DNA of 25,034 bases from JARRQB01 sp965368585 (GTDB taxonomy: Bacteria; Pseudomonadota; Gammaproteobacteria; Chromatiales; Chromatiaceae), in the NCBI GenBank assembly GCA_965368585.1, contig CBDUNM010000061.1:1-25034 (forward strand), written 5' to 3'. The number at the start of each line of letters is the position of its first letter. The stretch's first letter is position 1. Position numbers and translations under genes: made by a program. The notes under the pieces are model-generated. The model saw only the letters and a list, made by a program, of their open reading frames with translations. It was not told the origin of the DNA and searched no databases. Positions 6,618 through 15,376 of the stretch are shown in pieces.

Positions 6618-9536
6618 ATGAGTCAGATACTGCGGATCCTCATCATCGAAGACGACGCGACGGACTACCGACTTCTGGTACGGTATCTACGCCAACACGA
6701 TCTGCAATTCGCGGTGCGACGTGTTGTCGACAGCGAAGAATTGCAGAGTGCACTGAAATCACATCGATGGGATCTGGTACTCACCGATTATTCGCTGCCG
6801 GATATCGATATCCGTGAACGGCTTCAGTCCCTCATGGAGGCGTTACCGGACGCTCCCGTCATCATGGTCTCCGGCACGATCGGCGAGGAGATCGCCGTCG
6901 ATCTGCTGCGCGCGGGCATTGAGGACTATGTCAATAAGGACAACCTGGCGCGCTTGATACCGGCCATCCAACGGGCCCGGCGCGCCTGCGCGGAACGACA
7001 AACCCGCCGTGCGACCGAATTGGCCCTGCAACGATCGGAGCGACGTTACAAGCAACTATACGAACAGCTCAGTCGCAGCCGCTGGCAACAGGACCTATTT
7101 TCGAGCACTTCGCAGGATGTCATGTTCCTGCTGGACGCACACGGCAAGTTGCTGTGGTGGAATCCACGACTCGAAGCGCTTACGGTGGTTGCAACAGACA
7201 CCCTGCACGGCCGAACCGCAACCGCGTTCATTGCCGAACCCGACCACCCGACGACGCGGCGGGCGCTGCAAAAGACATTGAACGAAGGATACGCCGACCT
7301 GGAAGCCAGGTTAACTACTCTCCAAGGGGATATCTATTTCCAGTTTCGAAGCAATCGCGCCGAACACGAAGGGGTCGTATATATCGCCGGCATCGGTCAA
7401 GACGTCACTGAGCGGCGCGCCGCCGACGAGGCGCTGCGCTTAAGCGAGGCACGCCTGAAAGAGGCTCAGGCGGTGGCCCGCATGGGCAGTTGGGTGTTGG
7501 ATGTAGAACAGGACTCAGCGTATTGGTCGGAGCAGATCTACCGGATGTTCGAACTCGAACCGGACGTCACGCCTGGTCCGGAAACTTTGCGTACGCTTGT
7601 CCATCCCGAAGACTGGCCGCGTATCGAGTCCGCCATGGAGCGCTCGATCCGGCACCAGGCGCCTTATCACGTCCAGTATCGCGTGATCACCCCCAGGGCC
7701 AACACGGTTTGGATCGACTGCAGGGCGGCCCTGGAAGAAAACAGCGCCGGGAAGGTGGTGAAGCTCAAGGGTGTGGTTCAGGACATCACCGAACAGCGCA
7801 TCAACGAGAGCCGTCTACGGCAGTCAGCGACGGTGTTCGAAAATACCGCCGAAGGCGTCTTCATCACTGACGCCAGCGGCAACATCCTGGATACGAATCC
7901 GGCCTTCGGCGATATTACCGGATTTTCCAAAGAAGACGTGCTCGGCAACAACCCGCGCCTCTGGCGGTCGGATCGTCACGACGCGGATTTTTACCGCAGC
8001 ATGTGGCGAGACATCAATGAATGCGGTCAGTGGCAAGGCGAAATCTGGAACCGGCGCAAGGACGGCTCCGTTTTCCCCGAGTGGCTGAATATCAGTGCGG
8101 TTCGCGACAATGAAGGCAACGTCGTCAACTTTGTCGCAGTATTCACGGACATCACCGCCTTGAAACGCTCACAGGAAAAATTGGAACACCTCGCCCACTA
8201 CGATGCGCTGACCGATCTACCGAACCGCTTGTTGCTGCAGGCGCGGCTGGATCACGCCATCGCGCATGCACAGCGCACGGACACCAACCTGGCGTTGATC
8301 TTCATCGATCTCGATCGATTCAAGAACATCAACGACAGCTTCGGCCATCCCGCGGGTGACGACTTACTCAAGGAGGTCGCGCAACGTCTGCTTCGCTGCG
8401 TCCGCTCGGACGACACCGTCGCACGTATCGGCGGCGACGAGTTCGTTCTGTTGCTCGAAGCCGTTAAGCATCCGGACAAATCGGTGGTAGTGGCCAATAA
8501 GGTTCAGCAGACCTTCTCCGAACCGGTCGAGATCAATAACCAGTCGATTCACGTCACCGCCAGCATGGGTATCTGTACGTATCCGCAAGACGGCGAGGAG
8601 GGTGCCACGCTGTTGCGCAACGCGGACGCGGCCATGTATCGCGCCAAAGAGGATGGCCGCAGTGTCTACCGCTTTTATACCGAAGAACTCACAACGAACG
8701 CTGTCGAGCGCATCATGCTGGAAAACCATATGCGCAACGCGCTGGACCGCAACGAGTTTCATCTCGCGTATCAACCGCAAGTCGATCTCAGAACCGGCCG
8801 GGTCTGCGGGGTGGAGGCCCTGCTGCGTTGGAAACATCCTGCATTCGAGCACGTGTCTCCCACGAAATTCATACCGCTGGCCGAAGAAACCGGGCTGATA
8901 CAAATCATTGGCGCGTGGGTTCTCAAGCATGCCTGCACGCAGGCCCGGCAGTGGATAACGCAGGGAATCGAGTTCGGCCGGATTGCCATCAACGTATCCG
9001 GCGCACAATTTCAGCGCGAAGGCTTCGTGGATACCGTAAAGGATGTCTTGAAGGCTACCGGGCTCCCGGCCAACCGGCTGGAGCTCGAGGTGACGGAAAA
9101 CTTTATCATGCAGCATATGCAACACGGACTTTCAGAGTTGGACCAGCTGCGTGAACGGGGCGTAATGCTGGCGATCGACGACTTCGGTACCGGCTATTCT
9201 TCCCTCGCGCAGCTCAAGAGCCTGCCGATCAACAAACTGAAAATAGATCAGTCTTTCATTCGAGATATGCCCGAGGATTCGGACGACTGCGCAATTTGCA
9301 GCGCTATCATCGCCATGTGCGTCAATCTGCGGCTTTCGGTGACGGCAGAGGGTGTCGAGACACCCGAGCAAAACCGGTACTTGCGTGACCAGGGATGTAC
9401 TATGGCGCAGGGCTTCTTCTACAGCCATCCGCAATCCTCCGAGGATTTAACGCAGTGGTTGTCGCAGCGTTCGGCGGCTCTCGCTGCGGGTGAAGCGGCG
9501 CATTCCGCTACGCGAACCGCCACCCGACCCGGTTGA
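6618..9536 (+). CDS. REC-PAS(x3)-GGDEF-EAL cyclic di-GMP enzyme
   Basis: A 972-residue cytoplasmic signalling protein with no membrane segment. Order: response-regulator receiver (1-125; acidic EDD 11-13, phospho-acceptor Asp57, Lys108), three PAS/PAC sensor modules (about 155-270, 285-400, 405-525, each ending in a DITE/DITA-like linker), GGDEF (about 530-690) and EAL (about 700-955). The GGDEF signature at 605-609 is intact, with an RxxD inhibitory site (RSDD) five residues before it. The EAL signature (733-735) is intact and DDFGTGYSSL (from 854), ENFIM and AEGVET are present. Both synthesis and hydrolysis look possible. The ATG at 6618 starts directly at the receiver and has CAGGGA just ahead; the frame's earlier ATG at 6486 adds 44 unlike residues. 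The cognate kinase is not in the window. Confidence 0.95.
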   Translation: MSQILRILIIEDDATDYRLLVRYLRQHDLQFAVRRVVDSEELQSALKSHRWDLVLTDYSLPDIDIRERLQSLMEALPDAPVIMVSGTIGEEIAVDLLRAGIEDYVNKDNLARLIPAIQRARRACAERQTRRATELALQRSERRYKQLYEQLSRSRWQQDLFSSTSQDVMFLLDAHGKLLWWNPRLEALTVVATDTLHGRTATAFIAEPDHPTTRRALQKTLNEGYADLEARLTTLQGDIYFQFRSNRAEHEGVVYIAGIGQDVTERRAADEALRLSEARLKEAQAVARMGSWVLDVEQDSAYWSEQIYRMFELEPDVTPGPETLRTLVHPEDWPRIESAMERSIRHQAPYHVQYRVITPRANTVWIDCRAALEENSAGKVVKLKGVVQDITEQRINESRLRQSATVFENTAEGVFITDASGNILDTNPAFGDITGFSKEDVLGNNPRLWRSDRHDADFYRSMWRDINECGQWQGEIWNRRKDGSVFPEWLNISAVRDNEGNVVNFVAVFTDITALKRSQEKLEHLAHYDALTDLPNRLLLQARLDHAIAHAQRTDTNLALIFIDLDRFKNINDSFGHPAGDDLLKEVAQRLLRCVRSDDTVARIGGDEFVLLLEAVKHPDKSVVVANKVQQTFSEPVEINNQSIHVTASMGICTYPQDGEEGATLLRNADAAMYRAKEDGRSVYRFYTEELTTNAVERIMLENHMRNALDRNEFHLAYQPQVDLRTGRVCGVEALLRWKHPAFEHVSPTKFIPLAEETGLIQIIGAWVLKHACTQARQWITQGIEFGRIAINVSGAQFQREGFVDTVKDVLKATGLPANRLELEVTENFIMQHMQHGLSELDQLRERGVMLAIDDFGTGYSSLAQLKSLPINKLKIDQSFIRDMPEDSDDCAICSAIIAMCVNLRLSVTAEGVETPEQNRYLRDQGCTMAQGFFYSHPQSSEDLTQWLSQRSAALAAGEAAHSATRTATRPG

Positions 9537-9543
9537 ACGCCGC

Positions 9544-11121
9544 TTACGCCTGGGTGTAGTACTCGGCGAGAAAAGTATCGAAATCCTGAGCGTCTCCCGC
9601 TTCCAGCGCCGCGTGCCGGCGCCAGGAAGCCGCAGCCTCCGCCTCGAACGCGGCCATGCGCTCGGTTGACAATGTCCTTTCCGTGAAGTACTTGAAATGC
9701 TTCGCCGACATGCGCCGGGCAAAACCGTAAAAACCTTCGCCATGTTCACGCATGTCGCGCAACATGGTCGCCGACGGCGTGGCATCCGGGTCGTTGACCT
9801 TCTCGCGCTGCGCCAGCACCGCTGCGCGATAAGGCGCAGCGCCTTGATCGCCGTCCAGTACGTCACAAACCGACAGCAGGCCGTCGATGACCTCGGCGCC
9901 CCAATCCCGGATCGGTATGCCTCGACCGTGACGCATCAGACGAAACTCGGGATCGCGGCCGCGATGGGCGATCTTTTCGAGGTTTCTGTCGATCTCCCAA
10001 CGCTCCTGCATTCCGATCGAGGGGCTTTCGGCCAACAGGCAGAACAGCATCAACGCCTCGATGACGCGTATCTGACTTTCGTCAACGCCCAACGGGTGGT
10101 AAGCGTTGACGTCCAGCGAGCGCAGTTCAATGTAACGTATACCCCGGTCGCGTAGCGCCAACACCGGCTTTTCCAATCCCTCCAGAATCTGCTTCGGCCG
10201 GACCGAACTGTAGTACTCGTTCTCGATCTGAAGAATATTGGCATTCAGCTGGCGATACTCGCCGTCGACCTTGACGCCGATTTTCTCCCACAAGGGCGCG
10301 GGTGTTTCGATGGCGTGAGTCAGGCTGTTCACATAGGCGCCCAGGCTGTCGTAACAGGCCTTGACCCCGGCACCCTGTTCGCGCCGATTTTGATAGCCGA
10401 TATCGCCCATGCGCAGTGAAGTCGCATACGGCTCATAGTACGTGGAGTCGTCAAACCGACTGAGTCGAGAGGTCTTACCGGCGAAAAACGACCTGCAGAC
10501 CGCGGGCGATGCACCGAAAAGATAAGGAACCAGCCATCCCAAACGCTGGATATTGCGCACCAATCCCATAAAGTGCTTGTCTTTGAAGCGCCGCAACTCC
10601 CGCCCAGCATCACCGAGCAGTTCCTGATAGCACGGCCAGAAGTCCTCCGCCGGCGAATAATTGAAGTGAACGCCGGCGATCACCTGCATGACCCGCCCGT
10701 AGCGGTGCCCCAGCCCCACGCGGTAGATGTGCTTCATTCTGGCCGGATTGGATTCGCCGTACTGCGCGATCGGTATGTTGTCGCCCCCGGACAGTACGCA
10801 GGGCATACTGGTCGCCCAGAGTGTTTCGTCCTGCAAATGACGATAGACATAGGTCTGCAGATCGGAGAGAAACTCCAGGGCTTCGAGCCGATCCGCGAAC
10901 GGCGGCGTAATCAATTCGATCAGGGCTTCGGAGTAGTCCGTCGTCACCCAGGGATGCGTAAGCGGCGAACCCAAAACTGCCGGATGCCGGGTTTTGGCAA
11001 TACCGCCGTCATTCGCCACGCGCAGCGATTCTTTCTCAAGCCCGATCAATCCCTGACGCAACAGAGAAGAGAAGCCGGCGATATCAAGGTCTTTGAGGTG
11101 TTTTTCGACGGATTTTAGCAA
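9544..11121 (-). CDS. gshA: Glutamate-cysteine ligase (GshA)
   Basis: ATP-dependent ligase joining L-glutamate and L-cysteine, first step of glutathione synthesis in the cytoplasm. At 525 residues it is close to E. coli GshA (518) and collinear with it: GLEKESLRV, THPWVTTDYSEALIELITP, SMPCVLSGGDNIPIAQYG, VIAGVHFNYS, YLFGASPAVCRSF, NANILQIENEYYSSVRPK and RSLDVNAYHPLGVDE are all recognisable. No ATG or GTG lies near the conserved start; the TTG at 11121, with AGGTGG 7 bases upstream, gives MLKSVEKHLKDL and is chosen. The open frame extends to 11379, but the extra 86 residues are low-complexity and unlike GshA. Its 3' end is convergent with the GGDEF-EAL gene, with only 7 bases between the stops and no room for a terminator. 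Confidence 0.95.
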   Translation of the reverse strand: MLKSVEKHLKDLDIAGFSSLLRQGLIGLEKESLRVANDGGIAKTRHPAVLGSPLTHPWVTTDYSEALIELITPPFADRLEALEFLSDLQTYVYRHLQDETLWATSMPCVLSGGDNIPIAQYGESNPARMKHIYRVGLGHRYGRVMQVIAGVHFNYSPAEDFWPCYQELLGDAGRELRRFKDKHFMGLVRNIQRLGWLVPYLFGASPAVCRSFFAGKTSRLSRFDDSTYYEPYATSLRMGDIGYQNRREQGAGVKACYDSLGAYVNSLTHAIETPAPLWEKIGVKVDGEYRQLNANILQIENEYYSSVRPKQILEGLEKPVLALRDRGIRYIELRSLDVNAYHPLGVDESQIRVIEALMLFCLLAESPSIGMQERWEIDRNLEKIAHRGRDPEFRLMRHGRGIPIRDWGAEVIDGLLSVCDVLDGDQGAAPYRAAVLAQREKVNDPDATPSATMLRDMREHGEGFYGFARRMSAKHFKYFTERTLSTERMAAFEAEAAASWRRHAALEAGDAQDFDTFLAEYYTQA

Positions 11122-11224
11122 CAGTACACCACCTTTGAGGGACGAAACGGAAGGCAACGAGCGCTGGTGCCGTAGCGGACACTCTGCGCCGACCGATGAT
11201 GCGCCGCGCCTCGTCCGTAGCGGG

Positions 11225-11244
11225 CGGCCCCTCAAAAAGGGCCG
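11225..11244. repeat. 6-bp inverted repeat in the gshA leader
   Basis: CGGCCC (11225-11230) and GGGCCG (11239-11244) flank an A-rich 8-base loop in the divergent region between gshA and the PBP7-like gene. There is no T-run after it on either strand, so it is not a classical terminator. It may be a leader stem-loop of gshA. Confidence 0.25.
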
Positions 11245-11332
11245 TGTCGGACATATGGCGTGGCGTGGCGGCATCGCCCCGGGGCTCGCCGATTCGTACC
11301 GGGCGCCGGCATGCCACGGCCGCGGCTGACGC

Positions 11333-11340
11333 ATTATAAC
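11333..11340. promoter_or_regulatory. Overlapping -10-like boxes for divergent gshA and PBP7-like genes
   Basis: On the minus strand 11338-11333 reads TATAAT, a perfect -10 toward gshA. On the plus strand TATAAC (11335-11340) is a -10-like box toward the PBP7-like gene. Neither has a good -35 at 16-18 bases. It is the only AT-rich spot in the 267-base divergent region and a plausible shared promoter area. Confidence 0.3.
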
Positions 11341-11388
11341 GGGAACAGATTTGCCCGCGAGCACCAACTGAGCGATCATTCGAAATCT

Positions 11389-12297
11389 ATGACTAACAAT
11401 ATCTCACGGTTTTTTCTGATTCTCACGCTGAGCACGGCCATCGTGGCTTCGGCCTTTTCGTCCCAGCCGCGCAGCCCCACTCTGCAACTTTGGCAACATG
11501 TGCAGCCCGACGCGCTCAAATTGAAGTCGTACGCGGCGCTGGTGGTCGATCGTTTCGGTAATCAACTGTATGCCAAACACGCGCAGGAAGTCGTACCCAT
11601 CGCGTCGATCACCAAGTTGATGACCGCCATGGTGGTGTTGGATTCGAATCTGCCGATGGAAGAAATGCTCAGCATCACCAAGGCGGACTACGACCGCTTG
11701 CGTCTGACCGGTTCGCGCCTGAAAGCCGGGGCCACGTTGTCCCGCGGCGCTCTACTGACCCTGACGCTCATGGCTTCGGAAAATCGCGCGGCGTTCGCGC
11801 TGGCGCGTAACTTCCCCGGCGGACGCACCGAATTCGTTCGCAGAATGAATCTCAAAGCCGATCTGTTGGGTCTCCATGATACTGAGTTCGGCGATCCCAC
11901 CGGTCTGGACCCGCTCAACGTTTCGACCGCTACCGACCTCGCCCGGATGGTACGGGCAGCGCAACGCTATCCCGCAATCCGCGACGCCACGACACGCACC
12001 GCGGCCAAGGTCAAACCCTATCCCGGCAGAGGACCTTTACGCTACGTCAATACCAACCGGCTGGTGCGCAGTGACGCGTGGGAAATCGCGCTGAGCAAAA
12101 CCGGTTATGTCAACGAAGCCGGCCGTTGCCTGGTAATGATGGCAGAGGTCGGGGCGGAGCCCATCGTGGTCGTGCTACTGAACGCCCATGGCAAGCTTAC
12201 ACCGATCGGCGATGCCAACCGGATCCGCAAGTGGATCGAAAAAGGCGTGACCAACGCCGCGCAAATCGCGTCGGTGGGCAACCCGCCGAACTCCTGA
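11389..12297 (+). CDS. pbpG: PBP7-like serine D-Ala-D-Ala endopeptidase/carboxypeptidase
   Basis: A 302-residue penicillin-binding protein of the S11 peptidase family, acting in the periplasm on peptidoglycan cross-links or stem peptides. The three active-site motifs are present: SITK (73-76, catalytic Ser73), SEN (130-132) and KTG (237-239). A hydrophobic signal sequence spans about 8-24. Length and lack of a C-terminal membrane-anchor domain fit E. coli PBP7/PbpG (310) better than DacA-type enzymes. The ATG at 11389 is chosen because the signal sequence follows it directly; the frame is open back to 11260 with unlike sequence. No clear ribosome site is seen. Convergent with prc. Confidence 0.9.
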   Translation: MTNNISRFFLILTLSTAIVASAFSSQPRSPTLQLWQHVQPDALKLKSYAALVVDRFGNQLYAKHAQEVVPIASITKLMTAMVVLDSNLPMEEMLSITKADYDRLRLTGSRLKAGATLSRGALLTLTLMASENRAAFALARNFPGGRTEFVRRMNLKADLLGLHDTEFGDPTGLDPLNVSTATDLARMVRAAQRYPAIRDATTRTAAKVKPYPGRGPLRYVNTNRLVRSDAWEIALSKTGYVNEAGRCLVMMAEVGAEPIVVVLLNAHGKLTPIGDANRIRKWIEKGVTNAAQIASVGNPPNS

Positions 12298-12361
12298 CCG
12301 CAACCGCAAGCGGGCCAACTCGTCGTCGGCGCCTACAAACGGTTCCGCCGCAACGCCGATA

Positions 12362-14464
12362 TCAATCCAGCAGAGCTGTACGCGGCCTGAGCATTCGAAC
12401 ATGATCGGCGAGGATCCGGGCTGACTCTTCCAACATGATCCGTTCCACGCCCTCCGGGTCGTCGTCTTTCTGCTCGACCTCGTCCTCTTCACCGTCGCGT
12501 TCCAAAGAACTGATCGGCTCTAGGCCACGGAACACACGCAGTCGGTTGCGCCTTTCCAGACGTTGTTTTTCCCGGGTATCACGTTCTTGCATACGGTCCG
12601 TTTCGAGCAACGACACCGTATCGCGGTTGCGCACGGCAATGAGCTCTTCTTCCTGTTCGATCAGGTAACGGAACCCCGGATCCTGATCTACCCGACTCAG
12701 GTACCGATCGCGTAGAGAGGCAACCGACCCGGTGCTTAGTAACGGATGATCCAACGGCTTGATGGCCGCCCAGGGTATGGCATTGTCCAACGACCTTTCA
12801 CCGTGTTCGGCCGCGCCTTTGGAGGTGGGGAACACGATATCCGGCGTGACGCCACGGTGCTGGGTACTGTCACCGTCGATGCGGAAAAACTGCGCCATGG
12901 TGAGTCGCAGGCGCCCCAGATCGTCTTCGCCGCGAACAAACCGCGCCAGATCTACCAAGGTCTGAACCGTACCTTTGCCGAAGGTCGGTTCGCCGATGAC
13001 GATTCCGCGTCGATAGTCCTGAATCGCGCCGGCAAAAATCTCGGACGCCGAGGCGCTGTTGCGGTCCACCAGGACGGCGAGCGGTCCGTCGTACACCTGT
13101 TCGGGATCCGGATCGCGCTCGACATCGACCCGGCCCGATGCGTCTTTGACCTGCACGACCGCGCCGTTTTCGATAAACAGCCCCGTCAGTTCGGTTGCCT
13201 CACTCAGTGAACCACCGCCGTTGCTGCGCAAATCGATGACGATGCCATGGACACCCTTTGTCTGAAGGTCGGCCAATAAGCTTCTGACATCACGGGTCGT
13301 GCTACGAAAGTTTTTGTCCCCTTCCGCCTGCGCCGCGAAGTCCCTGTAGAAGGCAGGAATTTCGATGACACCGATCTTGATCCCCTCGAAACCGGGTAGG
13401 TCGGTTATCACTTCGCTTTTGGCGGCCTGATCCTCCAGTTTGATCTCGTCGCGCTCGATCGAGACCAGCTTGGCCGGACCATCGGCGCCCTCGTTCTTGG
13501 GCACCACGTTGAGACGTACCAAACTGCCCTTGGGTCCGCGAATGAGGTCGACGACATCCTGCAGGCGCCATCCCACGACGTCTTCCATCTCACCACTGAC
13601 GCCTTGCGCGACACCGATGATGCGGTCGCCCGCATGCAACTCTCCGCCGCGTTCGGCAGGGCCTCCCGGCACCGTGCTTTGCACCAGGGTGAATTCGTTG
13701 TCGTTGCGCAGCACCGCACCGATGCCCTGAAGCGACAACCGCATACTGATATCGAAGTTCTCCGAAATACGCGGCGACATGTAGCTGGTATGCGGCTCGA
13801 TGCTGAGGGTATAGGCGTTGACGAAGGACTGGAAGACGTCGTCAGCGGTAAACTGTCGGACGCGACGGGATATGCCTGTGTAGCGCTTGGTCAATGTTTC
13901 CTTGATGTCGCTTTCTTTCTTTCCGGACAGGCGCAGACTGAGGATGTCGTTCTTGATTCTCTGGCGCCACAGGTCATCGAGTTCGGCTTCGTCTTTCGCC
14001 CACGGCGCATCTTTGCGATCGAACTGATAGACCTCAGACCGGTTGAAATCGAACTGCCCTTTCTTCAAAAGCGCCAATGCCCGCTCAACGCGTTCATCGA
14101 CGCGCTGGCGAAAGCGTTTGAACAGTGTGAAGGCGGGCTCGAGCCGGGCGCGCTTGAGCGCGTCATCGAGGCTGTCCTGATGCCGCACGAATTCCTCGTA
14201 ATCCTGAGCGGTGAAGAAATTTCGATTCGGATCGAGCGATGCCAGGTAACGATCGAGGATGCTTTTAGACAATGCATCGTCCAGCGGCACCTTCTTGTAG
14301 TGAAAGCGTTCCACCACCTTGGTGATGATCAACGCCGACTGCCGGTGTTTCTGCGACGGTTCGAGTTCGTCGATGGGCACCGTGGAAATTTTACCGACGA
14401 CCTGACCGGACCAGCCGGTTATCAGCGCCACGATCAGCAGCAACGCTTGCGAATATCTTTTCAT
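12362..14464 (-). CDS. prc: Carboxy-terminal (tail-specific) protease Prc
   Basis: A 700-residue periplasmic S41 protease that degrades proteins with exposed apolar C-termini, trims lipoprotein and PBP substrates in E. coli, and removes SsrA-tagged exports. A signal sequence is at about 5-23. The N-terminal helical domain follows (about 30-230), then PDZ (about 235-330) and the S41 core (about 360-560). SASASEIFAGA and FGKGTVQ carry the catalytic pair Ser472 and Lys497, spaced 25 residues apart as in E. coli Prc. A charged helical C-terminal domain completes it. E. coli Prc is 682. The ATG at 14464 is preceded by GAGAGGA; the frame's upstream extension is not signal-like. It starts 13 bases after the Nudix gene and is the last gene of the long minus-strand run. 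Confidence 0.96.
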   Translation of the reverse strand: MKRYSQALLLIVALITGWSGQVVGKISTVPIDELEPSQKHRQSALIITKVVERFHYKKVPLDDALSKSILDRYLASLDPNRNFFTAQDYEEFVRHQDSLDDALKRARLEPAFTLFKRFRQRVDERVERALALLKKGQFDFNRSEVYQFDRKDAPWAKDEAELDDLWRQRIKNDILSLRLSGKKESDIKETLTKRYTGISRRVRQFTADDVFQSFVNAYTLSIEPHTSYMSPRISENFDISMRLSLQGIGAVLRNDNEFTLVQSTVPGGPAERGGELHAGDRIIGVAQGVSGEMEDVVGWRLQDVVDLIRGPKGSLVRLNVVPKNEGADGPAKLVSIERDEIKLEDQAAKSEVITDLPGFEGIKIGVIEIPAFYRDFAAQAEGDKNFRSTTRDVRSLLADLQTKGVHGIVIDLRSNGGGSLSEATELTGLFIENGAVVQVKDASGRVDVERDPDPEQVYDGPLAVLVDRNSASASEIFAGAIQDYRRGIVIGEPTFGKGTVQTLVDLARFVRGEDDLGRLRLTMAQFFRIDGDSTQHRGVTPDIVFPTSKGAAEHGERSLDNAIPWAAIKPLDHPLLSTGSVASLRDRYLSRVDQDPGFRYLIEQEEELIAVRNRDTVSLLETDRMQERDTREKQRLERRNRLRVFRGLEPISSLERDGEEDEVEQKDDDPEGVERIMLEESARILADHVRMLRPRTALLD

Positions 14465-14477
14465 ACTTCTAGTCCTC

Positions 14478-15371
14478 TCAACCCTGCCGTACGTCTTCAG
14501 CCGCCGACGCCGAAAGCCCGAGCGGTGGCCGCAGGCCACCAAGAATCTCGAGGTAATCAGATCTTTCCGGTCCAATAAAACCGTGGCGCACGAGGAAATC
14601 AATGATTACCAGATTGCAGTTTAGCTTGAAATCGTCCGTTTCCCGCACAATCCTTGCCACCTCCTCCAACGGCAACAGGTAGAATTCCTCCACCTCGCCG
14701 TCTGTGTTTGCAGGCTTAAATTCCTTAGTTAATTCAATATCATAGCAGAATATTACATCAGGCCTGAAACCACGTTCGGTGACCCGATTGTAGGTCAGTG
14801 CGCCCACCGGGCGCGCTTGCAGCGCCAACGCCGTGGGCATACCCGCTTCCTCTGCGCATTCTTTAAGCAAATTATCTTTTAAATCAATACCGTAGGGCAG
14901 TCCTCCGGCGACCATTTGATCCAACGCGCCGGGAAACAACTTCCTATCTCGGGCCCGCCTGCCGATCCACATAGACAACTCGCCGCCCGGCTCGCGCACG
15001 AAACCGTTTAAATGCTGGCCGAAGGCGCGTACCCCGAAAGAGGCCGCTGCGGCCCGGTCGATCACACACACCGCCGCGTCGCGACCGCCTGGGGTGACCG
15101 GATAGGGTTCGCCCAGCGGACTGGGGAGTTCACCGCTGCGCGACAGAGCGGTGACGACCTCAGCCAGCGCATCCGACCGCGCGGCAAATCCGCGCAGTTC
15201 GTCCGCTAGCGCAACGGTATCGGCGCCGACTGAGAAAACCTGCGGCCAGCGAGACAAATGCTCCGCGAACGCGGGGCGCAGCCACCCCACCACGGCGCGA
15301 TCGACGACCCATGGCAGAAAGGGTTCGGTTACGGTCGAATTGAGCGCGTGGATATGGCGGATATAACCCAT
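14478..15371 (-). CDS. Nudix hydrolase of the DUF4743 / oxidised-thiamine-diphosphate type
   Basis: A 297-residue protein with an N-terminal DUF4743-like region (about 1-120, beginning MGYIRHIHALN) and a Nudix domain (about 120-270). The Nudix box is AGGLPYGI...LLKECAEEAGM (from about 154): the first Glu is Ile and the Arg of REUXEE is Lys. The same departures occur, as I recall, in yeast YJR142W and plant NUDX20/24, so this is a family trait rather than decay. Those enzymes hydrolyse oxidised, damaged forms of thiamine diphosphate. The gene starts 5 bases after the M48 gene's stop and lacks its own ribosome site, suggesting coupled translation. The assignment to thiamine repair is by family. 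Confidence 0.85.
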   Translation of the reverse strand: MGYIRHIHALNSTVTEPFLPWVVDRAVVGWLRPAFAEHLSRWPQVFSVGADTVALADELRGFAARSDALAEVVTALSRSGELPSPLGEPYPVTPGGRDAAVCVIDRAAAASFGVRAFGQHLNGFVREPGGELSMWIGRRARDRKLFPGALDQMVAGGLPYGIDLKDNLLKECAEEAGMPTALALQARPVGALTYNRVTERGFRPDVIFCYDIELTKEFKPANTDGEVEEFYLLPLEEVARIVRETDDFKLNCNLVIIDFLVRHGFIGPERSDYLEILGGLRPPLGLSASAAEDVRQG

Positions 15372-15376
15372 GAAAA

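Noticed and set aside
11122..11379. N-terminal extension of gshA to the ATG at 11379
   Set aside because: The extra 86 residues are low-complexity, unlike GshA, and would overlap the likely promoter region of the divergent gene.
13604..14578. Plus-strand open frame of 324 codons opposite prc
   Set aside because: Antisense shadow of a well-supported protease gene, a common effect in GC-rich DNA.
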